This document shows, in pieces, positions 1-7,663 of a stretch of 64,000 nucleotides of DNA (position 1 is its first letter; the number at the start of each line of letters is the position of its first letter). Below the pieces are notes generated by a model. That model was not told the DNA's origin. It saw only the letters and a program-made list of their open reading frames with translations, and ran no database searches. The position numbers and the translations under genes were made by a program. The stretch covers positions 1-64,000 of the forward strand of contig NZ_QLIX01000024.1 of assembly GCF_003258945.1 (NCBI RefSeq). The letters run 5' to 3'. Source of the DNA: Roseicella frigidaeris (GTDB lineage: Bacteria; Pseudomonadota; Alphaproteobacteria; Acetobacterales; Acetobacteraceae).

Positions 1-7
1 GGACAGT

Positions 8-39
8 CCGCCGGCTGGGGGCGCGCCCCCAGCCGGCGG
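8..39. repeat. Perfect 32-bp GC palindrome
   Basis: Positions 8-23 are the exact reverse complement of 24-39, a 16-bp perfect palindrome made only of G, C and one A/T pair per arm. It lies beyond the 3' end of the minus-strand monooxygenase gene and close to the window edge. It could form a very stable hairpin in RNA from either strand. No U-tract follows, so a terminator role is an inference. Confidence 0.6.
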
Positions 40-104
40 CGCCCAAGTCTCTATCCCAGCGCCAAAGACACAAGCTGCCGGAGGCAGCGCCCGGCGTTTG
101 AGGA

Positions 105-132
105 GGCCGTTGATGGGTCACCAGCAACGGCC
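105..132. terminator. GGCCGTTG-type hairpin, copy 1
   Basis: The arms GGCCGTTG (105-112) and CAACGGCC (125-132) enclose a 12-nt loop. The hairpin sits 16 bp past the stop codon of the minus-strand monooxygenase. Close relatives lie at 18372-18399 and 47401-47428, also just past stop codons, so this is a small repeat family probably used as a 3'-end or terminator hairpin. No U-tract is present. Confidence 0.5.
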
Positions 133-147
133 GTTCGTAGTGAGGCA

Positions 148-1455
148 TCACGGATTGCGCAGGTTGTCGCGCAGCGTGGCGCCGCGATACTCGGTGCGGA
201 ACAGCCCGCGCCGCTGCAGCTCCGGCACGACGAGGTGGCAGAACTCCTCGAACATGCGCGGGAAGACCGTCGGCCAGATGATGAAGCCGTCGCAGGCGCC
301 GGAGGTGAAGTAGTCCTCGAGCTGGTCGGCCACGGTCCTCGGGCTGCCGACCAGCAACCCGCGCGGCTTGCTCGCCGCCTCGGCGAAGCTGATCCGCTCC
401 TGCTGCATGAGCTGCAGCACCCGGTCCACCGAGCCGGTGATGCCCTGGTTGCCCTGCGCCGCCGCCATCGCCTCCGGCGTCCGGTGGCGCGAGAGATCGG
501 CGCCGAGCAGGGAGGAGTTCAGCATGAGCTGCGCCTCCGGGTCGATCAGCGATTGCAGATAGGCGTAGCGCTCCTCGGCGATGGCGTCGGTCTCGGCCAC
601 CACCACGGCGAAGGAGGGCAGCACCTTGCAGGCCTCCGGCGCCCGGCCGTGGCGCGCCATGCGGGACTTGATGTCGTCGTGGAAGGCGATGGCGTCGGCC
701 TTGCTGTGCGGGGTGCAGAAGATCATCTCCGCCCAGCGCGCGGCGAATTCCCGGCCGCGCTCCGAGGCGCCGGCCTGCAGGAAGACCGGCCGCACCTGCG
801 GCGTGCGCGGCATGGCGAGCGGGCCGCGGGTCTTCACCCATTTCCCCTCGAATTCCGCGTAGCGCACCTTCGCCGGATCGACGAAGACGCCCCGCGCGCG
901 GTCGGCGACGATCGCATCCGCGTCCCAGCAGTCCCAGAGCGCGTTGCAGGCCTCCAGCACCTCGTCGGCGCGGTCGTAGCGGAGATGCTTGGGCGGGATG
1001 CCGTCGAGGCCGAAATTGCGCGCCTCCAGGTCGGTCGCCGAGGTGACGACGTTCCAGGCGGCGCGCCCGCCCGTCAGCAGGTCGAGCGAGGCGAGGGTGC
1101 GCGCCAGGTAATAGGGCGGGAAGAAGGTGGTGGAGAGGGTGGCGCCGAGGCCGAGATGCCGCGTCACCCGCGCCATCACCGGCAGGATGGTGAGCGGGTC
1201 GATATAGGAGATCTGCCCGCCGAGGCGGAGGTAGGCGTCGAAATTGCCGCCATGGATGTCGGGGATGCCGAAGGTGTCGGCATAGAAGCAGGCATCGAAG
1301 CGCCCCGCCTCCAGCACCCGCGCGATGTGCTCGTAGCGCTCGGGCGCGAAGAGGTCGTCGAGCGGCGCCTCCGGATGCCGCCAGGCGCCCGGATGGTTGG
1401 CGGTGGGGCCGGTCTTCAGATAGGCGACGAGATGCATCCGGCGCGGCGCGCTCAT
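148..1455 (-). CDS. LLM-class flavin-dependent monooxygenase (NtaA/SnaA/DszA type)
   Basis: The 435-residue product matches the two-component FMNH2-dependent monooxygenases of the luciferase-like superfamily, which oxidise small organosulfur, amine or chelator substrates using reduced flavin from a separate reductase. The N-terminal stretch HLVAYLKTGPTANHPGAW, an early alpha/beta-barrel pattern, and the central YFLARTLASLD-like and SATDLEARNFG motifs are typical of the NtaA/DszA branch, and the length is normal. An open frame continues about 115 codons upstream but is low-complexity Arg/Pro sequence; the start at 1455 gives the family N-terminus. No flavin reductase gene is adjacent, so the substrate cannot be named. 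The gene is divergent from the HdrC/HdrB-like pair, leaving a 209-bp shared upstream region. Confidence 0.88.
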   Translation of the reverse strand: MSAPRRMHLVAYLKTGPTANHPGAWRHPEAPLDDLFAPERYEHIARVLEAGRFDACFYADTFGIPDIHGGNFDAYLRLGGQISYIDPLTILPVMARVTRHLGLGATLSTTFFPPYYLARTLASLDLLTGGRAAWNVVTSATDLEARNFGLDGIPPKHLRYDRADEVLEACNALWDCWDADAIVADRARGVFVDPAKVRYAEFEGKWVKTRGPLAMPRTPQVRPVFLQAGASERGREFAARWAEMIFCTPHSKADAIAFHDDIKSRMARHGRAPEACKVLPSFAVVVAETDAIAEERYAYLQSLIDPEAQLMLNSSLLGADLSRHRTPEAMAAAQGNQGITGSVDRVLQLMQQERISFAEAASKPRGLLVGSPRTVADQLEDYFTSGACDGFIIWPTVFPRMFEEFCHLVVPELQRRGLFRTEYRGATLRDNLRNP

Positions 1456-1664
1456 CGGCGGCGGGCCTCGCGGGCGAAGCGGTGACGGCAAGGCATGGGC
1501 GATCCCCGGCTGGTGGCCAGCATGGCCGTGCCGCCCGGCGTCCTTCCCCTCGCGCCGCACTATGCGAAGCCCGCCCGCGATGCGCAATCCGGCGCGCCCG
1601 GCGGCCGCGGCTTGCAGAGGGCCCCTGCCTTGCCGCAGGCTGGCCGCATCGAGAAGGAGCGGCG

Positions 1665-2081
1665 ATGTCGCGCCCGATGTCCCTCGCCTCCAGCATCCAG
1701 GCCGAGAGCGCGCGGCTCGCCGCGGCCTGCACTGGCTGCGGCGCCTGCGTCGAGGCCTGCCCGATGCCGGATTTCCTCGGCCTCGCCCCGGCCGCGCCAC
1801 CCGCCGTCGCCGCCGGGATGCGGGCGGCGCTGCAGGGCGCGCCGGTCTCGCCCGAGGGCCTCGCCTGGGTCGGCGCCTGCACCCGCAGCGGCCAGTGCAA
1901 CGCCGCCTGCCCCGAGGCGCTCGACGTCGCGCTCATGCTGCGCCTCGCCGGCATGCGGCTGAAGGGCGCGCTGGGCGAGCCGCCGCGCCTGCCGGTGCCG
2001 GGCGATGCCGGCTGGGCGGCGCGGGTGAAGGCCTTCGCCCGCATGACGCTGACCGAGGAGGAGCAGGCGCGATGGCTCTGA
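1665..2081 (+). CDS. HdrC-like 4Fe-4S dicluster protein
   Basis: This small cytosolic iron-sulfur protein (138 aa) resembles the HdrC/GlpC electron-transfer subunit. The first cluster motif is complete (C22, C25, C28, C32, followed by Pro). In the second motif (C72, C78, C82-Pro) the expected second cysteine is Ser75, so this site may hold a 3Fe-4S cluster as in SdhB-like proteins. The start at 1665 follows an AAGGAG ribosome site at 1654-1659; the longer open frame upstream is arginine/proline shadow sequence. The next gene overlaps its end by 10 nt, so the two are probably translationally coupled. It most likely passes electrons to or from the HdrB-like partner; the donor is unknown because no flavoprotein or FAD-oxidase gene is nearby. 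Confidence 0.8.
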   Translation: MSRPMSLASSIQAESARLAAACTGCGACVEACPMPDFLGLAPAAPPAVAAGMRAALQGAPVSPEGLAWVGACTRSGQCNAACPEALDVALMLRLAGMRLKGALGEPPRLPVPGDAGWAARVKAFARMTLTEEEQARWL

Positions 2082-2899
2082 CCTTCTGGTACGGCTGCAA
2101 CATGACCCGGCATGGCGAGGTGATCCGCCTCGCCATGCGGCTGCTGGAGGCGGTCGGGATCGAGGCCGAGGCGACCGGCGGCCCGGCGAGCTGCTGCGGC
2201 TCGCCGAAGGAGGCGGATGCGCGCATCAGCGGCGGCATGGCCGAGCGCACGGTGGCGAGGTTCAACGCCAGCGGCACGCCGCAGGTCGCCACCTGGTGCC
2301 CCTCCTGCCACATGAACATGCAGGACTGGATGGCGCCGGGCGTGCCGCGGAATTTCGAGACGCTGCACCTCACCGAGGTGCTGCATGCCCGCCGCGCGGC
2401 GCTGCGGCCGCTTCTCGTGCAGCCGGTACCGGCGCGGGTGCTGCTGCACCGGCATCTCGGCTTCGACGGGCGGGTGCCGGTGAACCGCATGGTGGCCGAG
2501 CTGCTGGCGCTGGTGCCGGGGCTGACGCTGGTCGAGCATCCGCTCGCCGTGCCGGGGCATATGTGCTCGAGCCTCGCCGCCGTGCCGGGCGCCCTCGCCC
2601 GCGCCCAGCGCGCGACGCTGGAGGCGATGGCGGCGAGCGGCGCCGACACGCTCTGCACCCTCTTCCACAGTTGCCACCGCGATGCGGTGACGCTCGAGCG
2701 CGGGCGCGATCTTCGCGTCGTCAACTGGGTGCATCTGCTGGCGATGGCCGCCGGCTGGCCGGTCGAGGATGGCTACAAGACCTGGCGCAACGCGGCCGAT
2801 CCCCGCGCGGCGGTGGGCGAGGCGGGGCTTGCCGCCGCCGGCGAGGCGGGTTTCGAGCGGCTGGTGGAGCCCGAGCTGCGGCGGGCGCCGCCCGTGTGA
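2072..2899 (+). CDS. HdrB-like (Fe-S)-binding CCG-domain protein
   Basis: The 275-residue protein is related to heterodisulfide reductase subunit B, GlpC and LutA, whose CCG motifs bind a non-cubane or 4Fe-4S cluster. The first motif is intact: C9, C41-C42-G43 and C76-P-S-C79. The second is degenerate: CCG is replaced by CSS in PGHMCSSL, and the closing pair is C-x5-C in TLCTLFHSCH, so only one catalytic-type cluster is likely. The start overlaps the HdrC-like gene. No HdrA, LutB/C or GlpA/B partner is present, so heterodisulfide is not assumed to be the substrate; a small dedicated electron-transfer or thiol/disulfide module is the best description. A two-hairpin repeat begins 3 nt after the stop. 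Confidence 0.78.
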   Translation: MALTFWYGCNMTRHGEVIRLAMRLLEAVGIEAEATGGPASCCGSPKEADARISGGMAERTVARFNASGTPQVATWCPSCHMNMQDWMAPGVPRNFETLHLTEVLHARRAALRPLLVQPVPARVLLHRHLGFDGRVPVNRMVAELLALVPGLTLVEHPLAVPGHMCSSLAAVPGALARAQRATLEAMAASGADTLCTLFHSCHRDAVTLERGRDLRVVNWVHLLAMAAGWPVEDGYKTWRNAADPRAAVGEAGLAAAGEAGFERLVEPELRRAPPV

Positions 2900-2902
2900 A
2901 TT

Positions 2903-3064
2903 CCCCACAAGGTCGCTGCGCGCCCTCGTGGGGGCCCCATCCATCCCCACGAAACCGCTTCGCGGCTTCGCGGGGGCCCCGGGATTCGGGTCTGGCCCGA
3001 GAGGCGTCACAGCCTGGCGCGGCAAAGCCGCGCCAGGGCAACGGGAGGCGACGGTTGCGAGGGG
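2903..3064 (+). repeat. Two-hairpin 3' repeat, locus A (1-beta, 1-alpha, 2)
   Basis: The repeat starts 3 nt past the HdrB-like stop. It holds a first-type hairpin of the beta subtype (2903-2933, imperfect), one of the alpha subtype (about 2945-2975, arms CCCCACGAAACCGC and GCGGCTTCGCGGGG), each followed by GGGGCCCC-like bases, then GTCACAGC and a perfect second hairpin with arms CCTGGCGCGGC (3013-3023) and GCCGCGCCAGG (3027-3037) around an AAA loop. The tail is GGGCAACGGGAGGCGACGG. The same plan recurs at 6.1, 12.0, 21.2, 24.8 and 54.3 kb. It may act in 3'-end formation or mRNA stability, or be a mobile palindromic element. Confidence 0.8.
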
Positions 3065-3164
3065 CGCCTCGAGGGCCGCCTTTCGGGGCGCGGCCCGATT
3101 GCGGCTTGCCGGGGGCCGGGCTTCTCGGCGAGCATGCCGGAAACCCAGGGAAGGAAACCGCGCC

Positions 3165-4346
3165 ATGAACCAACTGGCCGCGCCCGTGGCGGCGTCGCAG
3201 CCGCTCTCCCGCGCCGAGCATGCCGCCGGCATGGCCGCCTACCAGGCCGCCGGCGAGGCGCTGGCCGCCGAGATCAACAATCGCGGCCCGCTGCGCCTGA
3301 CCGCGGACGGGCAGCTCCACCCCGACATCCAGGCCGCCTACTGGAAGCACGGCTACTACATCTTCGAGGGCGTGATCGACGCGGCGGAGGTCGCCGCGCT
3401 GCGCGAGGATGCGCAGGAGATGCTGGCGCGCGCCCCGGTCGGGCCGGAGGCGAAGCTCGATGCGCAGGGCCGGCCGGCGCTCGGCATCGACTATGCCCGG
3501 TTGCCCTACCGCTTCAGCAAGCCGCTCGGCGATCCCTGGGGCGGCACCACGCTGCTCAACGGCCGGCACCCGGCGCAGATGTCGCAGCCGGTGCCGGATG
3601 CGGGGGCGCCGGAGCACGTCGTCTTCCTGATGTATGCGATGTGCCAGGCGATGCCCTCCGGCCTGCGGCTCTACGGCCATCCGGGGCTGCTGGCGGCGGC
3701 GCAGTCGATCAACGGGCCGGATTTCGTGCCCTTCAACGACGCCATCTTCGTCAAGCAGCCGGGCCTCGGCGGCTCCGTCGCCTGGCACCAGGACGGGGTG
3801 ACGCATTGGAACAACCCCGCCTGGGACGAGGGCATCCACGGCTTCAACTACCAGGTCCAGCTCTACCCGACGACGCCGGCCAACGGCCTCTGGGTGATCC
3901 CCGGCACGCACAAGCGCGGCAAGGCCGACATCAAGGGCATGGTCGCGGCCAATGGCGGCAGCGAGCAGCTGCCGGGCGCGGTGCCGCTGGTCTGCAAGGC
4001 CGGCGACGTGACGATGGTGAACCGGCAGACGGTGCACGGCTCCTTCGCCAATTCCTCGCCCGACATGCGCATCTCGCTCACCTTCGGCTTCCACCGCCGA
4101 CGCTCGGTGCTGGGGCAGCGGGCGGCGCTCTCCATCGCCGAGACCAACGCCATCTACGACGCGCAGCGCATCTTCGACCGCTCGGCCGTGATCCAGGTGG
4201 CGATCGATGCGCGGCGCCAGGCCCGCCCGGGCGAGCCGGTCTTCCACTACCAGCCCTTCGCCGGGCTGGAGGAGGAGTTCCGCTGCACGCCGGAGGTCTT
4301 CGACCGGGTGATCCGCGACTACAACACCAAGGATCTCGCCATCTAG
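3165..4346 (+). CDS. Phytanoyl-CoA dioxygenase (PhyH) family protein
   Basis: This is a 393-residue Fe(II)/2-oxoglutarate-dependent oxygenase of the PhyH family, probably hydroxylating a small organic acid or CoA-free metabolite. The iron triad is visible: H208 and D210 in VAWHQDGVTHW, and H291 in TVHGSFANSS, followed by the Arg of DMRISLTF expected to bind 2-oxoglutarate. The start at 3165 has AAGGAAA about 8 nt upstream; the open frame extends further but only through repeat DNA. The Fe-ADH homologue begins 16 nt after the stop, so the two probably form an operon whose product could be an alcohol made by the oxygenase and oxidised by the dehydrogenase (inference). The substrate cannot be read from the sequence. 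Confidence 0.85.
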   Translation: MNQLAAPVAASQPLSRAEHAAGMAAYQAAGEALAAEINNRGPLRLTADGQLHPDIQAAYWKHGYYIFEGVIDAAEVAALREDAQEMLARAPVGPEAKLDAQGRPALGIDYARLPYRFSKPLGDPWGGTTLLNGRHPAQMSQPVPDAGAPEHVVFLMYAMCQAMPSGLRLYGHPGLLAAAQSINGPDFVPFNDAIFVKQPGLGGSVAWHQDGVTHWNNPAWDEGIHGFNYQVQLYPTTPANGLWVIPGTHKRGKADIKGMVAANGGSEQLPGAVPLVCKAGDVTMVNRQTVHGSFANSSPDMRISLTFGFHRRRSVLGQRAALSIAETNAIYDAQRIFDRSAVIQVAIDARRQARPGEPVFHYQPFAGLEEEFRCTPEVFDRVIRDYNTKDLAI

Positions 4347-4362
4347 GCGGGAGCATCGGACC

Positions 4363-5538
4363 ATGCCGCAGCAGGGACGCGTCGTCTTCAGCCGGATGGA
4401 GGAGGTGGTCTTCGGCCGCCCGGCGGCCGAGGCGGTGGCGGCGATCGCCGCCCGCGCCGGCGCCCGCCGCGTCTTCCTCCTCGTCAGCGGCACGCTGAAC
4501 CGCGAGACCGAGGAGGTCGCCCGGCTCCGCGCCGCCCTCGACGGCCGGGTCGCCGCGGTCTGCGACCGGATGCCGGCGCATACCCCGCGCGCCGCCGTGG
4601 TGGCGGCGGCCGAGATGGCGCGGGAGGCGGGGGCCGATCTCATCGTCACCCTCGGCGGCGGCTCGGTCACCGATGCGGCGAAGGCGATCCAGCTCTGCCT
4701 CGCCAACGACATCCGCAGCCCGGAGGCGATCGCGGTGCTGCTGCCGGTGGCGCAGGCGGATGGCAGCCTCGGCCCGCCGCCCGGCTGCCGTCCCCCAACC
4801 ATCCGCCAGGTGGCGGTGCCGACCACCCTCTCGGCCGGCGAGTTCAGCGCCATCGCCGGCGTCACCGACGAGGCGACGCGGGTGAAGGCGCTGATCCGCC
4901 ATCCCGGCATCATCCCGATGGCCGTGGTGCTCGACCCGGCCGTCACCCGGCACACGCCGGAATGGCTGTTCCTCTCGACCGGCATCCGCGCCGTCGACCA
5001 TTGCGTCGAGGGCCTCTGCTCGGCCGAGGCGCATCCCTTCGCCGATGCCCAGGCGCTGCGCGGCCTCGCCCTGCTCGCCGCCGGCCTGCCGCGGGTGAAG
5101 GCCGATCCCGGCGACCTCGCGGCGCGGCTCGATTGCCAGCTCGGCGCCTGGCTCTCCATGGCGCCGCTCGCGACCGGCGTGCCGATGGGGGCGAGCCATG
5201 GCATCGGCTACGTCCTCGGCGCCGCGCATGGCATCCCGCATGGCCACACCTCCTGCCTCATGCTGCCGGCGGTGCTGCGCTGGAACCACCCGGCCAATGC
5301 CGCGCGGCAGGCGCTGGTGGCGGCGGCGATGGGGGCGCCGGGGGCCGAGGCGGCCGCCCTGCTGGAGGGGCTCATCGCCGGGCTCGGCATGCCGCGCCGG
5401 CTGGCCGATGTCGGGATCGGGGCCGCGCAATTCGACGCCATCGCCGAGGCCGCCATGGCGACGCCCTGGGTGCCGCGCAACCCGCGGCCGATCACGGGCC
5501 CGGCGGCGGTGCGGGAGATCCTGGCCCTCTCCGCGTGA
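4363..5538 (+). CDS. Iron-containing alcohol dehydrogenase family protein with altered metal site
   Basis: The 391-residue product has the Fe-ADH / maleylacetate reductase fold. The NAD(P) phosphate-binding motif GGGSVTDAAK is at residues 98-107 and the metal-site helix is GIRAVDHCVEG at 207-217. By alignment in mind to FucO-type enzymes, the usual ligands Asp and His of DAxxH correspond to Arg209 and His213, and the later His pair to Tyr283 (ASHGIGYVLG) and His293 (IPHGH). Two of four ligands therefore seem replaced; maleylacetate reductases also lack the Asp. The enzyme may be metal-independent or bind metal differently. It lies 16 nt after the PhyH gene and 117 nt before the CBS gene, in one probable transcript. 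Confidence 0.8.
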   Translation: MPQQGRVVFSRMEEVVFGRPAAEAVAAIAARAGARRVFLLVSGTLNRETEEVARLRAALDGRVAAVCDRMPAHTPRAAVVAAAEMAREAGADLIVTLGGGSVTDAAKAIQLCLANDIRSPEAIAVLLPVAQADGSLGPPPGCRPPTIRQVAVPTTLSAGEFSAIAGVTDEATRVKALIRHPGIIPMAVVLDPAVTRHTPEWLFLSTGIRAVDHCVEGLCSAEAHPFADAQALRGLALLAAGLPRVKADPGDLAARLDCQLGAWLSMAPLATGVPMGASHGIGYVLGAAHGIPHGHTSCLMLPAVLRWNHPANAARQALVAAAMGAPGAEAAALLEGLIAGLGMPRRLADVGIGAAQFDAIAEAAMATPWVPRNPRPITGPAAVREILALSA

Positions 5539-5655
5539 GGCCAGGGGCTTGCGCGGTGGCTTGCGCGAGGGCTTGCGGATGATCAAGGCGGCCTGCGGCC
5601 CCATCTGCGATGCTGCCGCAGGCGGCCGCGCGCGGCCGGCCGCAGGGAGGAACGC

Positions 5656-6078
5656 ATGACCAACCGCCCCATGCATGAGGTGATCACCCGTCGCCAGCCG
5701 GTGACGCTGCCGCCGGCGGCGAGCGTGCAGGAGGCCTGCCAGGCGATGCGCCAGCACCGCATCGGCGCCGTGCTGGTGACCGACGAGGCGGGGCGGCTGC
5801 TCGGCATCTTCACCGGCCGCGACGCCATCGCCCGGGTGCTGGCCGAGGGCCGCGACGCCGCCGCCACCCGGCTGCAGGCGGTGATGACGCCGCAGCCGCA
5901 TTGCTGCGCGCCGCATCGCCGCGCCATCGAGGCGCTGCGGCTGATGCGCGACGGCGGCTTCCGCCACATCCCCGTGGTGGAGGGGGAGCGGCTGGTCGGC
6001 ATCGTCTCGCGCGGCGATTTCCTCGGCGCCGAGCAGGCGCGGATCGAGGAGGAGACGGCGCTCTGGGAGCGGCTCTAG
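5656..6078 (+). CDS. Two-CBS-domain protein
   Basis: The 140-residue protein is almost entirely a Bateman pair of CBS domains (about residues 5-62 and 70-128), with the usual IGAVLVTDEAGRLLGIFTGRD and IPVVEGERLVGIVSRGDFL patterns. Such stand-alone proteins bind adenine nucleotides and regulate partner enzymes or transporters. A GGGAGGAA ribosome site precedes the ATG at 5656. The 117-bp gap to the dehydrogenase contains three copies of GGCTTGCG but no clear terminator, so it may be the last gene of the PhyH operon. A double two-hairpin repeat starts 4 nt after its stop. Confidence 0.88.
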   Translation: MTNRPMHEVITRRQPVTLPPAASVQEACQAMRQHRIGAVLVTDEAGRLLGIFTGRDAIARVLAEGRDAAATRLQAVMTPQPHCCAPHRRAIEALRLMRDGGFRHIPVVEGERLVGIVSRGDFLGAEQARIEEETALWERL

Positions 6079-6082
6079 AACG

Positions 6083-6209
6083 CCCCACAAAACCGCTTCG
6101 CGGCTTTGCGGGGACCCCATGGAGATCCCCTCTTGTCCAAGGGGCGTCACAGCCTGCCGCGGCCAAGCCGCGTCAGGACAACGAGCAGCGACGGTTTCGA
6201 TAGGCGCTC
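6083..6209 (+). repeat. Two-hairpin 3' repeat, locus B unit 1 (1-alpha, 2)
   Basis: The unit starts 4 nt past the CBS gene stop. The first hairpin (6083-6113) has arms CCCCACAAAACCGC and GCGGCTTTGCGGGG. The spacer holds CCAAGG and GTCACAGC. The second hairpin has arms CCTGCCGCGGC (6153-6163) and GCCGCGTCAGG (6167-6177) with a CAA loop. The tail runs to the conserved GGCGC near 6203-6207. Confidence 0.8.
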
Positions 6210-6213
6210 CTAC

Positions 6214-6330
6214 GTCCCGCGAAACCGCTGCGCGGCTTCGTGGGGGCCCCGTGAAGCGATCCAGGCCCAAGGCGTGGCACAGCCTTCCGAGGCGAAGCCT
6301 CGGAAGGGCAACGGGCGGCGACCTCCGAAC
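6214..6330 (+). repeat. Two-hairpin 3' repeat, locus B unit 2 (1-alpha, 2)
   Basis: This second, tandem unit has the same orientation. The first hairpin covers about 6216-6246. The second has arms CCTTCCGAGGC (6283-6293) and GCCTCGGAAGG (6297-6307) around GAA. Compared with other copies, three arm positions changed together with their partners and the pairing stayed perfect, which is direct support for conserved structure. Bases 6331-6435, up to the CoA-transferase ribosome site, show no further feature I can support. Confidence 0.8.
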
Positions 6331-6445
6331 GGGGGGCCGAGCGGCCGGCCGGTCTTCGGTCCGGCCTTGGGCCCTTGGCGGGCCGCCGGGCGGTTTCGCC
6401 CTCGGGCGATCGGTTCTAGTCTCGGCCTCCTGCGCGGAGGAAGCG

Positions 6446-7663
6446 ATGCCCGAGAGCCCGATCGACCCCAAGCTGATGACCGAGACGCGGCTGCCGCTCG
6501 CCGGCCTGCGCGTGCTCGACCTCACCCTGGCGCGGGCCGGCCCCACCTGCGTCCGCCACCTGGCCGATTGGGGCGCCGACGTCATCCGGGTGGAGCCGCC
6601 GGCCAGCACCGACGGTCTCGGCGGGCCGCGCGACGGCTTCGACAGCGTCAACCTGCACCGCAACAAGCGCGGCCTCGCGCTCGACCTGAAGAACCCGGCG
6701 GGGCATGCGGCCTTCCTCAAGCTCGCCGCGACCGCCGATGTGCTGGTCGAGAACATGCGCATGCAGGTCAAGCACCGGCTGAAGATCGCCTATGACGACC
6801 TGAAGGCGCTCAATCCGCGGCTGATCTACGCCTCCATCTCCGGCTTCGGCCAGACCGGCCCCTATTCCAAGCGCGGCGGCGTCGACCAGATCGCCCAGGG
6901 CATGGGCGGGCTGATGAGCATCACCGGCGAGAAGGGGCGCGGCCCGATGCGGGTCGGCATCCCGATCAACGACCTGACGGCCGGCAACCTGCTCGCCCTC
7001 GGCATCATGATGAAGCTCTACGACCGCGAGCGCACCGGCCAGGGCGGCTATGTCCATACCAGCCTGCTCGAGGCGCAGGTCTTCATGCTGGACTTCCAGG
7101 CCAGCCGCTACCTGATGGATGGCGAGGTCGCCGGCCAGGCGGGCAACGACCACCCGGTGAACATCCCGATGGGCGTCTTCCCGACCGCCGACAAGCCGAT
7201 CAACATCGCCGCCTCCTCGGGCAAGCTCTGGACCAATTTCTGCAAGGCCGCGGGGCGCGAGGACTGGCTCGAGGTCGAGGAATGGAAGACCCTGCAGGGC
7301 CGCAGCAAGGACCGCGCCCGGGTGAACGCCGCCATCGCCGAGGTGACCCGGACCAGGCCCTCCGAATGGTGGATCGAGCGGCTGGAGGAGGCCGGCATCC
7401 CCTGCGGCCCGGTGAACGACATCCGGGACGTCTTCGACGACCCGCAGGTGCAGCATCTCGAGATGGCGATGCCGATGCGCCACCGCTCGCGCGGCGACAT
7501 CCGGATCGTCGCCAGCCCGCTGAACATCGAGGGGCTGGAGACCGGCGTCTATCGCGACGTGCCGGAGCTCGGCGAGCATGGGGCGGAGATCCTGGCCGAA
7601 GCCGGGCTCTCGCCGGATGAGATCAGGGACCTGAAGGCCAAGGGAGCGCTGGGCGGGGCATGA
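6446..7663 (+). CDS. CaiB/BaiF family (class III) CoA-transferase
   Basis: The 405-residue cytosolic enzyme moves CoA between carboxylic acids through an aspartyl-CoA thioester. Family marks are ADWGADVIRVEPP and NKRGLALDLKNPAG near the N-terminus, ENMRMQVKHRL, and SGFGQTGPYSKRGGVDQIAQ; the Asp of GIPINDLTAGN (about residue 176) is at the catalytic position. A GGAGG site at 6436-6440 fixes the start at 6446, since the longer open frame runs through repeat B. Its stop overlaps the start of the enoyl-CoA hydratase gene (ATGA), so the pair likely activates and then hydrates or isomerises one organic acid. The substrate is unknown. Confidence 0.9.
   Translation: MPESPIDPKLMTETRLPLAGLRVLDLTLARAGPTCVRHLADWGADVIRVEPPASTDGLGGPRDGFDSVNLHRNKRGLALDLKNPAGHAAFLKLAATADVLVENMRMQVKHRLKIAYDDLKALNPRLIYASISGFGQTGPYSKRGGVDQIAQGMGGLMSITGEKGRGPMRVGIPINDLTAGNLLALGIMMKLYDRERTGQGGYVHTSLLEAQVFMLDFQASRYLMDGEVAGQAGNDHPVNIPMGVFPTADKPINIAASSGKLWTNFCKAAGREDWLEVEEWKTLQGRSKDRARVNAAIAEVTRTRPSEWWIERLEEAGIPCGPVNDIRDVFDDPQVQHLEMAMPMRHRSRGDIRIVASPLNIEGLETGVYRDVPELGEHGAEILAEAGLSPDEIRDLKAKGALGGA

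Noticed and set aside
4363-5538. Calling the Fe-ADH homologue a maleylacetate reductase
   Set aside because: No chlorocatechol or resorcinol pathway gene is present and the metal-site residues (Arg209, Tyr283) differ from that group as well.
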